Below, piece by piece: positions 25,621 to 33,740 of a stretch of 64,000 nt of DNA. The stretch spans positions 35,487 through 99,486 of the forward strand of contig CAZCHH010000004.1 in assembly GCA_964498585.1 (NCBI GenBank), given 5' to 3'. Below the pieces are notes generated by a model. That model was not told where the DNA came from. It searched no databases and saw only the letters and a list, made by a program, of their open reading frames with translations. This stretch comes from JAAYJM01 sp964498585 (GTDB lineage: Bacteria > Bacteroidota > Ignavibacteria > Kapaibacteriales > UBA2268). How positions within the stretch are numbered: position 1 is the first letter of the stretch; each line of letters opens with the position of its first letter. The translations under genes and the position numbers were made by a program.

Positions 25621-26290
25621 TTGTTAATTTTTCTTTGTCATTCTGAAGCGTAGCGAAGAATCCCGAAAAAACCTTCCAACAAATCAAATTCAGAAGGAAA
25701 TCTGACTTTAGGGAAAAACTTTTGCAAATTGCTTTCTTTCAAGTCATCCGATGACTCGCAGTCATCGGATGACTGCTTCTTTTAAGAAACCAAACTATCC
25801 CGCTATGGATTGCATTATTGTAGAAATTTTTTTTGTTTCCAGCATTATCCCGCCATAAATTAAATTTTGCAAACACGTAAAATATAAAAGAAAAGATGGA
25901 CAACACTTTCCCAGGTGGAGTCCATCTGAATACAAAACACCTGTAGAGACAGGTCTAAGAGCTGTCTCTACCTAAAAATTTCAAAAAAATAGCAACGTAG
26001 TTGCGTTATCGTAATAGATATGAAATCACACACAGGGAAAATATCGTAGAGATGATAACACTCCTACGGAGTTCATTCGTTCTTTGTTCTTCCTTTGCCA
26101 CTAATATAACACATCTATGATGTTCTTCTTCTTAAATTCAACTTGGAAAAGAGATTGAAATGCTTTTTGAACTATGATTTATTTGATTCTTTATGCTAAA
26201 GTCAGAAGTTCCTTCTGACTTTACTAATATATTCTTCTAACTAATTAAAAATAAATAAATTTATTTGTTTATTATTTCTTAATTTTGTAA
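25621..26290. repeat. Intergenic region packed with palindromic repeat elements
   Basis: No gene is seen in 700 bp. Elements in order: a GAATGAC-family copy (25634-25664, TTTGTCATTCTGAAGCGTAG); a perfect 15-bp palindrome AGTCATCCGATGACT-CGC (25742-25774); TATCCCGCTATGG and TATCCCGCCATAA with ATTGTAGAAA (about 25797-25860); a hairpin GTAGAGACAG with 9-nt loop (25943-25971); AACGTAGTTGCGTTATCG (26001); CTCCTACGGAG (26060); and a perfect 11-bp palindrome AAAGTCAGAAG-TTC-CTTCTGACTTT (26198-26222). Almost every repeat family of the window is represented. Confidence 0.8.
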
Positions 26291-26323
26291 TTGTATTTTA
26301 TACATTTATAGAAAAAATATTTG

Positions 26324-28150
26324 ATGACATTTCAAGAAGCGGGAATTTCTCCCGAATTAACCAAGGCAATAGAAGAACTAGGTTTTACCAAATTGATGCC
26401 CGTCCAAGAAAAAGTAATCCCACTACTCCTCCAAAAAGATACCGACATAATTGCATTAGCCCAAACAGGCACAGGCAAAACAGCAGCTTATGGATTGCCT
26501 GTTATTCAAAAAACTGACATATTAACAAATAATGTGCAAACTTTGGTGCTAAGCCCAACGCGAGAGCTTTGCATCCAAATTGCTGACGATTTGAACCAAT
26601 ATTCTAAATATATTGATGATTTAAGAATAGTACCGGTTTATGGTGGAGCAAGCATAGAAACCCAAATGAAAGCATTGAAAAGAGGAGCGCACATAGTTGT
26701 TGCTACTCCGGGTAGATTAATTGATATGCTTAAAAGGCGTGCTTTAAAACTTGATACTGTGGATAAAGTGGTTTTAGATGAAGCAGACGAAATGCTGAAT
26801 ATGGGCTTCGAAGAAAGTATTGAAGAAATTTTAAGTAAAGTTCCTGAAGAACGTAATACTTTGCTCTTTTCTGCTACAATGCCGCCAGAGATAGCAAGAA
26901 TAGCTCAGAAATATATGAATAAACCAGTTGAAGTAACAATTGGGCATAAAAATGCTGGTGCTGAAAACATTAAACACGTTTGCTATACCGTTCACCAGAA
27001 AGATAAATATCTGACACTTAAACGAATCGCTGATTACTATCCAAATATTTACGGTATTGTATTTTGCAGAACCCGAAAAGACACTCAGGAAGTAGCCGAT
27101 AATTTAATTTCAGACGGATACAATGCTGAGCCGCTTCATGGCGATTTATCTCAGGCACAAAGAGATGCCGTTATGGCGAAATTCAGAAGTAAGAAATTAA
27201 ATTTGCTTGTTGCTACTGACGTTGCAGCCCGTGGCATTGACGTTGACGACCTTACTCATATTATAAATTACAGTTTGCCTGAAGATAACGATGGATATAC
27301 TCACCGCAGTGGCAGAACTGGTCGCGCCGGAAAAACTGGTATTTCAATTGCAATTATCAATATGAAGGAGAAATTTCGTATTAGAATGATTGAAAAAAGA
27401 ATTGGCAAACAGTTTGTTTGGGAAAGAGTTCCAAATGGTAAAGAAGTTTGTGAAAAGCAGCTTTTTCATTTAATTGATAAAATTGAGCATATTGAAATTG
27501 AACATAGCGAAATAGAGCCATTCCTTAATTTAATTTATAAGAAATTCAGTTGGTTAGAAAAGGAAGACATAATTCAACGCTTTGTTTCTGTTGAATTTAA
27601 CAGGTTTTTGCAATACTATAAAAATGCTAAAGATTTGAACGAAATTGAAGTTAATGAGCCAAGAAAATCTGATAGAAAGAGTAAAAGAGGAGAATATGAA
27701 TCGAATAGCAAAGGCAGTAAAAAAGAAAGAAAAAACGGAGATTTTGATGGTGATTATACAAAGCTGTTTATAAATATTGGTAGAACTGATGGGATTTATC
27801 CTAATAATTTGATTGAAATGCTAAATAAATATAATAAAGGTGTAAAATTCAAAATCGGTAAAATTGATATTGAAAAGAATTATACTCTTTTCGATATTGA
27901 CAGTGATAATTCTGAAAAAATCATAAGTAAAACTAATGGGATTGAATATGATGGACGGAAAATTATAGTCAAAGAAGATGGATTGCAAGAAAAAATTATA
28001 GAAAAAGTAGATAAAAAAAATAGTATTTCGGCTAAAGATGATAAGCGAAGAAACAAAAGGGATTTTTTTAATATTGAAGGAAAAAAAAGTAATAAAAAAG
28101 AATTTACTAAAGTAAAAGATAAAAAAAGAAGCAGCAGTAAAAAATTCTAA
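26324..28150 (+). CDS. DEAD-box ATP-dependent RNA helicase with DbpA-type C-terminal domain
   Basis: The 608-residue helicase of the DeaD/CshA type unwinds RNA duplexes in ribosome assembly or mRNA decay. The core has AQTGTGKTAA (motif I), PTRELCIQ (Ia), ATPGRLIDM, DEADEMLNMGF (II), SATMPP (III), and TDVAARGIDVDDLTHIINY and HRSGRTGRAGKTG (V/VI). After a Lys/Arg/Glu-rich linker a DbpA-like RNA-binding domain (KLFINIGRTDGIYPNNLIEM) starts at about 485, then a basic tail follows (KKSNKKEFTKVKDKKRSSSK). The ATG at 26324 is preferred over an in-frame TTG three bases earlier. Confidence 0.93.
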   Translation: MTFQEAGISPELTKAIEELGFTKLMPVQEKVIPLLLQKDTDIIALAQTGTGKTAAYGLPVIQKTDILTNNVQTLVLSPTRELCIQIADDLNQYSKYIDDLRIVPVYGGASIETQMKALKRGAHIVVATPGRLIDMLKRRALKLDTVDKVVLDEADEMLNMGFEESIEEILSKVPEERNTLLFSATMPPEIARIAQKYMNKPVEVTIGHKNAGAENIKHVCYTVHQKDKYLTLKRIADYYPNIYGIVFCRTRKDTQEVADNLISDGYNAEPLHGDLSQAQRDAVMAKFRSKKLNLLVATDVAARGIDVDDLTHIINYSLPEDNDGYTHRSGRTGRAGKTGISIAIINMKEKFRIRMIEKRIGKQFVWERVPNGKEVCEKQLFHLIDKIEHIEIEHSEIEPFLNLIYKKFSWLEKEDIIQRFVSVEFNRFLQYYKNAKDLNEIEVNEPRKSDRKSKRGEYESNSKGSKKERKNGDFDGDYTKLFINIGRTDGIYPNNLIEMLNKYNKGVKFKIGKIDIEKNYTLFDIDSDNSEKIISKTNGIEYDGRKIIVKEDGLQEKIIEKVDKKNSISAKDDKRRNKRDFFNIEGKKSNKKEFTKVKDKKRSSSKKF

Positions 28151-28185
28151 TAGGTGTAAATTATATTTAAAGAAAAAAATAAATT

Positions 28186-28226
28186 TTCCCTATCTTTTCA
28201 AGAAAGAAAAATGATTAGATAGGGAA
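28186..28226. terminator. Hairpin between convergent genes
   Basis: TTCCCTATCT (28186-28195) pairs with AGATAGGGAA (28217-28226) across a 21-nt loop. It sits between the ends of the helicase and the OmpA-like gene. Its minus strand is followed by AATTTATTTTTTTC and its plus strand by GAAGTATTG, so termination should favour the minus-strand transcript. Confidence 0.6.
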
Positions 28227-28238
28227 GAAGTATTGTAT

Positions 28239-29087
28239 TTATTTAAATGGATTTTTTATATCTTTTACAATTACAGTAAAACTACTTTCTGAAGATTTGG
28301 TATAATCCGGAACAATGCTGACCTTACCTTTAAACCAGTTTATATTTTCAATATAAGATTTTAAATTATTTACTCTTGAATCCACAACAGAATGAGTATA
28401 GCTTGATTTAGTTTTTGATTTGCTTTTTGATTTGCTTTTACTTTTTTTATCAGAAGATTTTTTGGGATTATTATCTTCTGTGTCAGAATTAGCAGAAATG
28501 ACAAAATCAAAAGTAACGCCTCTGTTTGTTTTAATTATGCTTTCAATTTCAGTCAACAATTCTTTAGCATTATTTGTAAGCGAATTAGATTTTTTATCAA
28601 AGCCATCAATTTCAAATAGTTTTAAGCCGGGATTTAGCTTGATGATATGAAAAGAATGATGCTGCTCTTCGTAATTATCTGAAAAAATTGTAGCTGCTTC
28701 TTGTGTTTGTTTTAAAACATCGAAGTTTAAAAATGTGAATTTATAATTTTTATTGGATTTAAGAATAGATTTAAATTCACCTGTAGTAACGTTGGATTTT
28801 ACGTTGATTTTTGTTCCGTTGTTATCTTCTATTGTTACATTAGCTTCAATAGGAGAGCCAGTATTAACATCAATTATCTTTCCAATAAAATTCACTAATC
28901 CTGTTTGATTATTTAATGTTTGAGAATTTAAGAACTGAAAATTAATAATGAATAAAACTGAAATAAAAAAAATAAAACATTTCTTTAGATAGAACCGATT
29001 GATTCTATCTAAAGAAGTTTTGAAATCCAATTGGTCAATAGCTGTTTGAATCAATTTGCACCTTTCCTTTAAATATGCGATAAACAA
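28239..29087 (-). CDS. Secreted OmpA-like protein with regulatory-like beta domain
   Basis: The frame gives up to 282 residues. Real translation probably starts well inside it, because the first 17 codons overlap the end of cydB and a strong terminator (28982-29015) lies in the next stretch. A signal-like segment (LKKCFIFFISVLFIINFQFL) precedes a CarboxypepD-reg/CnaB-like domain (VNFIGKIIDVNTGSPIEANV). A C-terminal OmpA-like region follows (LFEIDGFDKKSNSLTNNAKE, FDFVISANSDTED). The latter is interrupted by a Lys-Ser repeat (SDKKSKSKSKSKSKTKSS). OmpA-like domains bind peptidoglycan and Bacteroidota join them to such beta domains. No ATG fits after the terminator; TTG is an option. Confidence 0.65.
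   Translation of the reverse strand: MFIAYLKERCKLIQTAIDQLDFKTSLDRINRFYLKKCFIFFISVLFIINFQFLNSQTLNNQTGLVNFIGKIIDVNTGSPIEANVTIEDNNGTKINVKSNVTTGEFKSILKSNKNYKFTFLNFDVLKQTQEAATIFSDNYEEQHHSFHIIKLNPGLKLFEIDGFDKKSNSLTNNAKELLTEIESIIKTNRGVTFDFVISANSDTEDNNPKKSSDKKSKSKSKSKSKTKSSYTHSVVDSRVNNLKSYIENINWFKGKVSIVPDYTKSSESSFTVIVKDIKNPFK
28982..29015 (-). terminator. Strong rho-independent terminator after cydB
   Basis: On the minus strand TCTTTAGATAGAA (RNA 5' arm) is followed by an 8-nt loop and its perfect complement, then AATGTTTTATTTTTTTTATTT. This begins 20 nt after the cydB stop at 29035. It lies within the 5' part of the next open frame, which argues that that gene has its own start beyond it. Confidence 0.85.
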
Positions 29088-30060
29088 AAAATTTATAAAT
29101 TAGCATTAGCGGAACACCAATTAATGCTATAATTAACATTACCATTAATGTTTTCTGAGACGAAGCATCTTCAAAAATATTGAGACTATTTAAAGGATTT
29201 GTATTGGAATAAAGTAAATTTGGATATAAGCCAATTGCTGTTATTACAATGCAGGATACTAATATTAAACTTGAAAATACAAATCCAGTAAAGTATTTCT
29301 GTTTATTTAGAAATTTTGGTATTAATATGAATGAAATTATTATTAATAACGGGAATATAAACCAAATAGGATTATATAGAAAATTCTCTGTATGGTGGCT
29401 GTTTGCAAACCAAGTCCAAATTGTAAGTAAAGCTAAAAACATTATGAATAAAATCATAAGAAATTTTACTCTTTTTTCAATTCTTTCCTTTAATTCACCG
29501 CTTGTTTTCATTAAAAGATAAAGTGAGCCGTGAAATCGTAGTGCAATTGCTGCTGTGCATCCTAAGAAAATTGAGTAAGGATTAAGCAAGCCAAGGAAAC
29601 TGCCATCAAATTCTTTTACTCCGTCTATAGTTGTTATAGGAACTCCAGCTATTAAATTCCCCAGAGTAACTCCGAGCAAAATAGCGATAAGATAGCTTGA
29701 AATGTGAAAAACCACATCCCAAGTTATTCTCCATTTCGGGTTTTCTACTTTGCTTCTGAATTCTATTGAAACTGCACGTCCGATAAGCACAAGCAGAAAC
29801 AGCATAAAAGCAGTATAGAAGCCGGAAAATACAGTTGCATACACATTTGGAAAAGCAGCAAAAAGTGCGCCGCCAGCAGTAATGAGCCATACTTCATTTC
29901 CGTCCCATACCGGACCTATTGAATTGAGCAAAATACGCCGTTCATCATCAGTTTTTGCCTTGAAATGCAGCATACCAACTCCTAAATCGAATCCGTCAAG
30001 GACGACATAACCGCTAAATAAAACAATTAAAAGAATAAACCATATTATATTTAATTCCAT
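29035..30060 (-). CDS. cydB: Cytochrome bd ubiquinol oxidase subunit II
   Basis: The 341-residue membrane protein partners CydA in the cytochrome bd quinol oxidase. It has about eight or nine helices and opens with the CydB signature VVLDGFDLGVGMLHF, followed by NSIGPVWDGNEVWLITAGGALFAAFP. Helices continue with GFYTAFMLFLLVLIGRAVSIEFR. Length is typical of CydB. The cydA gene is upstream on the same strand, but a 424-bp gap holding a foldback repeat separates them. The ATG at 30060 is preceded by TCTGGAGAAAAAA. Confidence 0.95.
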   Translation of the reverse strand: MELNIIWFILLIVLFSGYVVLDGFDLGVGMLHFKAKTDDERRILLNSIGPVWDGNEVWLITAGGALFAAFPNVYATVFSGFYTAFMLFLLVLIGRAVSIEFRSKVENPKWRITWDVVFHISSYLIAILLGVTLGNLIAGVPITTIDGVKEFDGSFLGLLNPYSIFLGCTAAIALRFHGSLYLLMKTSGELKERIEKRVKFLMILFIMFLALLTIWTWFANSHHTENFLYNPIWFIFPLLIIISFILIPKFLNKQKYFTGFVFSSLILVSCIVITAIGLYPNLLYSNTNPLNSLNIFEDASSQKTLMVMLIIALIGVPLMLIYKFFVYRIFKGKVQIDSNSY

Positions 30061-30160
30061 TTTTTTCTCCAGATTTTTATTAAATTTTTAATTTGCATAT
30101 CTTATTTTCCCTTTGTAATGGTATAAGGGAGCTGTGATGATATGAACTTTTATCCACTTT

Positions 30161-30465
30161 TCTTATTCCACTCTTGAGAGCTAACGATTATACACATCTT
30201 TAAAACGTGCCGCTATTCTACTTATCCCGTCAGGGATTTGATATTTGTAACAATGTTTTTTCTAATATTTTTTTATTCCGTAGGAATTAAATATTTAATT
30301 GTTTTTTTATATTTAATCCCTACGGGATAAGCACAGTCAAGGATTATTCTTGTTACAAATATATAATTCCTACGGAATATATTTTTAAGGCGCTATACCT
30401 TTTTTAATCCCTATTATAAAGCTAATATTTATGTATAATCGTTAGCTCAAGAGGAGGAATAAGAA
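30161..30465. mobile_element. ~300-bp foldback (MITE-like) element between cydA and cydB
   Basis: Ends are imperfect ~35-bp inverted repeats: TTCTTATTCCACTCTTGAGA at 30160 and its complement ending at about 30465, both including GAGCTAACGATTATACA. Inside, a second nested inverted pair holds TATCCCGTCAGGGATT / TATTCCGTAGGAATT followed by ATATTTGTAACA, and a third ATTCCGTAGGAATTAAATA. The element can fold on itself over its full length. No transposase is encoded. Target-site duplication is not evident. It lies inside the expected cydAB operon. Confidence 0.65.
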
Positions 30466-30484
30466 CGAATATAAATAATTTATT

Positions 30485-31816
30485 TTATTTAGCAATTGCA
30501 ATTTCTTCAGGTCCGTGTTTGATTTTCTTAAGCAGTAAATAAACGAAGAGAACGAGAAGAATAATGTAAATCAGTGAAAATAAAATCAGTGAAAACCATA
30601 CCTGTTCAGCAGTAACAACTTTTGATATTGCATCTGAAGTTTTTAAAATTCCCTGTACTGCCCATGGCTGCCTTCCAATTTCGGCAGAGCACCAGCCCAT
30701 TATGTTTGCTATATGAGGCAAAATAAAAGCTGGAACAAAAATCATCATCAGCCATTTCATATCAAATAGTTTTTTTCTGATTAATAAAAACAGAGAAATA
30801 AGTGTCAAGCCGATAAACAGCATACCAATAGCAATCATCAAATGATAAGTTTGAAAAGTTGCCTGTAGGGGGGGCCATTCATCTTGCGGGATGTCATTCA
30901 GTCCAGTAACGGGTTTCGAAGCATCGAAATGCACCATATACGAAAGAAAGCCGGGAATTGCTATGCCGTGAACTTTTTGTTCCTGTTCATTTACCCAGCC
31001 GAATAAATATAAATCTGCTGGAGCGGTATTGAAATGTCCTTCAAATGCAGCGAGTTTTGCCGGCTGATACTTTGTTACTCCGATTGCACTGTTATGTCCG
31101 GTGAAAAGCTGAAATAAAGAAGCAAAAATAGCAAGAAATAATGCAATTTTAAATGAAGATTTTGCAAAATCAATATGCCGTTTCTTTAAAATATACCATG
31201 CAGAAATGCTCATTACAAGAAAAGCACCTGTAAGCCAGGCAGCGCTAACTGTATGTGTTAATCTGTCGAGAGTAGAAGGATTAAAGACCATAGCCCAAAA
31301 ATCAGTAATTATTGCTCTTGTAATTCCATTTTCAGTAACAATTTCAAAACCGGTTGGAGTGTGCATCCAGGAATTTGCCACAAGTATCCAGAAAGCACTT
31401 AAAGTAGAGCCAAGAGCTACCATTAGAGTGGAAAAAAAGTGCATTTTGGGTGAGACTATATTCCAGCCGAAGAGCAGGACTCCAAGAAAGACAGATTCGA
31501 GGAAAAAAGCAAAAAGTGCTTCGGCAGCGAGCGGACTGCCGAAAATATCACCAACATATCTTGAATAAGTAGCCCAGTTCGTTCCGAACTCAAATTCCAT
31601 TACTATACCGGTTGCAACACCGACAGCAAAAGTAAGGGCAAATACTTTTGTCCAGAACTTAGTCATAATTTCAAACAGAGGATTTTTTGTTTTTAAGTAT
31701 CGCCACTCCATAATTACCATAATTAAAGCAAGCCCTATACTCATAGGAGGGTAAAGGAAGTGGAAGCCGGCGGTAACGCCGAATTGTATTCGTGCAAGAA
31801 GTTCTGCTTCGTGCAT
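30485..31816 (-). CDS. cydA: Cytochrome bd ubiquinol oxidase subunit I
   Basis: The 443-residue subunit carries the three hemes. H19 in FGVTAGFHFLYPPMSIGL matches the axial heme ligand; E99 and E107 match the conserved acidic residues at the di-heme site; H188 is in the expected helix (LTHTVSAAWLTGAF). The Q-loop segment KYQPAKLAAFEGHF and the motif GRQPWAVQGIL are present. Shorter than the E. coli protein, so it is the short Q-loop class. It follows the dihydroorotate dehydrogenase-like gene by 26 bp and is separated from cydB by the foldback element. Confidence 0.95.
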   Translation of the reverse strand: MHEAELLARIQFGVTAGFHFLYPPMSIGLALIMVIMEWRYLKTKNPLFEIMTKFWTKVFALTFAVGVATGIVMEFEFGTNWATYSRYVGDIFGSPLAAEALFAFFLESVFLGVLLFGWNIVSPKMHFFSTLMVALGSTLSAFWILVANSWMHTPTGFEIVTENGITRAIITDFWAMVFNPSTLDRLTHTVSAAWLTGAFLVMSISAWYILKKRHIDFAKSSFKIALFLAIFASLFQLFTGHNSAIGVTKYQPAKLAAFEGHFNTAPADLYLFGWVNEQEQKVHGIAIPGFLSYMVHFDASKPVTGLNDIPQDEWPPLQATFQTYHLMIAIGMLFIGLTLISLFLLIRKKLFDMKWLMMIFVPAFILPHIANIMGWCSAEIGRQPWAVQGILKTSDAISKVVTAEQVWFSLILFSLIYIILLVLFVYLLLKKIKHGPEEIAIAK

Positions 31817-31842
31817 ATTGACCTCTTAATTATGTTAATAAT

Positions 31843-32829
31843 TTATTTTTTACCACTAAAATTCTTCATAAACTGCACCCTCATAAAGGCGCCGGGGTCT
31901 TTGGTGCTATCTGCACTTAATATTCCGTTAAAATCTTTTATTGAATTGAATTTCTTTTTTTCCATCCAATCTTCGAGTTCAGTTAACAATTTGCTTATAT
32001 AAGGTATTCCGTGAATATATAAAGTAGAAGTGAATTGCACAACTTTTGCACCAGTTAGCAATAATTTAATAAATGATGTAGAATCGTGAGCGCCTGTGGA
32101 AGCTGCTAAATCGCAGTTTGCCCGCTTAGACATAATTGCAATCCAACGCATAGTTTGATATAAATCTGTTGGGGCGCTGAAAATTGGAGCCGGGACTATT
32201 GAGAGATTATCAATATTTACGTCTGAATGATAAAAGCGGTTGAATAATACAATTCCACTTGTTCCACTTTGGGATAAACGAAGAATCATATTTGCTAAAT
32301 TTGTAAAGAAATAACTGATTTTTATTGATATAGGAATAGTAATTTCTTTCTTTACTTTTTCAATAATATCGAAATAAATTTTCTCGGTTTCAATACCTGT
32401 TCGCTCCATATCAGTTGGAGGAATAAAAATATTGAGTTCTAATGCGTCTGCACCTGCATCTTGAATGCGTTTTGCGAACGTTGTCCATTCATTTGAATCA
32501 ATGCAATTTATTGAAGCAATTATTGGTATAGTGAGTGTTTTTTTTGCATCTTCAATTAAAAACAAGTATTTAGAAACGCTGTCTTCAATAGTGCTAAAAT
32601 CAAATGCATCGAAAATCTCAGGATAAATATTTGCCGGTTTCGTCATTTGGCTTATATTTTCTTTCATTTCCATTATAATGTCTTCTTCAAATAATGATTT
32701 TAAGACAATTGCGCCAGCACCGAACTTCTCAATTTCTTTTAAATTTTCCAAGTCTGCTGTCAAACCGGAACTTCCGACAATTAGTGGATTCATTAAATTT
32801 AATCCTAAATAATTCGTTGATAAATCCAT
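31843..32829 (-). CDS. Dihydroorotate dehydrogenase-like FMN protein
   Basis: The 328-residue TIM-barrel flavoprotein has the N-terminus MDLSTNYLGLNLMNPLIVGS of the family and IPISIKISYFFTNLANM, GTSGIVLFNRF and TGAHDSTSFIKLLLTGA. The loop after the N-terminal residues has LELNIFIPPTD in place of the class 1 catalytic Cys segment (N-x-S-C-P-N). Biosynthetic activity is therefore doubtful; the family is common in Bacteroidota as a PyrD-like protein. It is the first gene of a minus-strand unit with cydA. Start ATG 32829. Confidence 0.85.
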   Translation of the reverse strand: MDLSTNYLGLNLMNPLIVGSSGLTADLENLKEIEKFGAGAIVLKSLFEEDIIMEMKENISQMTKPANIYPEIFDAFDFSTIEDSVSKYLFLIEDAKKTLTIPIIASINCIDSNEWTTFAKRIQDAGADALELNIFIPPTDMERTGIETEKIYFDIIEKVKKEITIPISIKISYFFTNLANMILRLSQSGTSGIVLFNRFYHSDVNIDNLSIVPAPIFSAPTDLYQTMRWIAIMSKRANCDLAASTGAHDSTSFIKLLLTGAKVVQFTSTLYIHGIPYISKLLTELEDWMEKKKFNSIKDFNGILSADSTKDPGAFMRVQFMKNFSGKK

Positions 32830-32879
32830 TTCTTATTCCCTTCTATAAAGTTTAAAATTCTTAAATTTTTTATCTGTTT

Positions 32880-32910
32880 TTTGATTATTTTAGTATTACT
32901 ATTAATTTTG
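32880..32910 (+). promoter_or_regulatory. Bacteroidota-type promoter for uracil-DNA glycosylase
   Basis: TTTG at 32880-32883 is followed by exactly 19 bp and TAATTTTG at 32903-32910, matching the -33/-7 consensus. A start a few bases after 32910 would leave a leader of about 15 nt before the ATG at 32932. Confidence 0.75.
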
Positions 32911-32931
32911 TATTTTTTATAAAATTATTAA

Positions 32932-33717
32932 ATGAATAAAATAATAACTAATATTGAAAGATTAAATAATTACCTGAAGCAATATCGTCAAATTTTTGGT
33001 GATATTATGTATATAGATAAATCTATATTGCTACAAAGTAACATTTACAATAAAGAAACTAATAATTTTTCTGATAAAAAACAAGAAGTTTTTGCCGAAA
33101 ATGAAAATATTTTAATAAATGATTTAGATTTGTTTGAAAAGCAAGATACATTGAAACAATGTAAAAGCTTGGGTGAATTTAAACATTTAATAAGTGGATG
33201 CAAGAAATGCCCACTTGGAGCGACACGTAAGAATTTTGTATTTGGTGCTGGCAATCCAAATGCCGATTTAATGATAATCGGTGAAGCCCCAGGTGCCGAC
33301 GAAGATTTACAGGGAGAACCTTTTGTTGGCAGAGCGGGGCAGTTGCTTACGAACATTTTAAATGCAATTAAATTCGATAGGAAAGATGTATTCATTGCTA
33401 ATATCTTAAAGTGCCGTCCGCCGGAAAACCGTCGTCCTCTACCAACAGAAGTAAAAGAGTGTCTTCCATACCTTGAAAAACAAATTGAGCTTGTTAAACC
33501 TAAATACATTCTAATACTAGGACTTACAGCAGCGAATTCACTTTTAAACAATACATTGCAAATGGGCGAAATTCGCGGTAAATTGTTTGAATATCAAGGT
33601 ATTAAAACGATGGTTACTTATCACCCTTCTGCGCTGCTGCGCAATCCTAATTGGAAACCGTTCGTGTGGAAAGATGTTCAGTTGCTTAGAAAAATGTATG
33701 ATGAAGAAATTGAGTAA
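32932..33717 (+). CDS. Uracil-DNA glycosylase, family 4 (iron-sulfur)
   Basis: The 261-residue enzyme removes uracil from DNA. The catalytic domain begins at about 78: C90, C93 (CKKCPLGATR), C161 (KCRPPENRRPLPTEVKECLP) and C177 are the four ligands of the [4Fe-4S] cluster. Motif A is GEAPGADEDLQGEPFVGRAG at 117-136, and HPS in TYHPSALLRNP is the uracil-binding loop. The first 75 residues are a low-complexity, charged extension of unknown role. The gene is divergent from the dehydrogenase-like gene and has its own promoter. Confidence 0.93.
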   Translation: MNKIITNIERLNNYLKQYRQIFGDIMYIDKSILLQSNIYNKETNNFSDKKQEVFAENENILINDLDLFEKQDTLKQCKSLGEFKHLISGCKKCPLGATRKNFVFGAGNPNADLMIIGEAPGADEDLQGEPFVGRAGQLLTNILNAIKFDRKDVFIANILKCRPPENRRPLPTEVKECLPYLEKQIELVKPKYILILGLTAANSLLNNTLQMGEIRGKLFEYQGIKTMVTYHPSALLRNPNWKPFVWKDVQLLRKMYDEEIE

Positions 33718-33740
33718 AGGGTAGTTTTTATAAAAATTAT

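Noticed and set aside
30161..30465. Insertion sequence with its own transposase
   Set aside because: No open frame of useful size lies within the element; at most it is non-autonomous.
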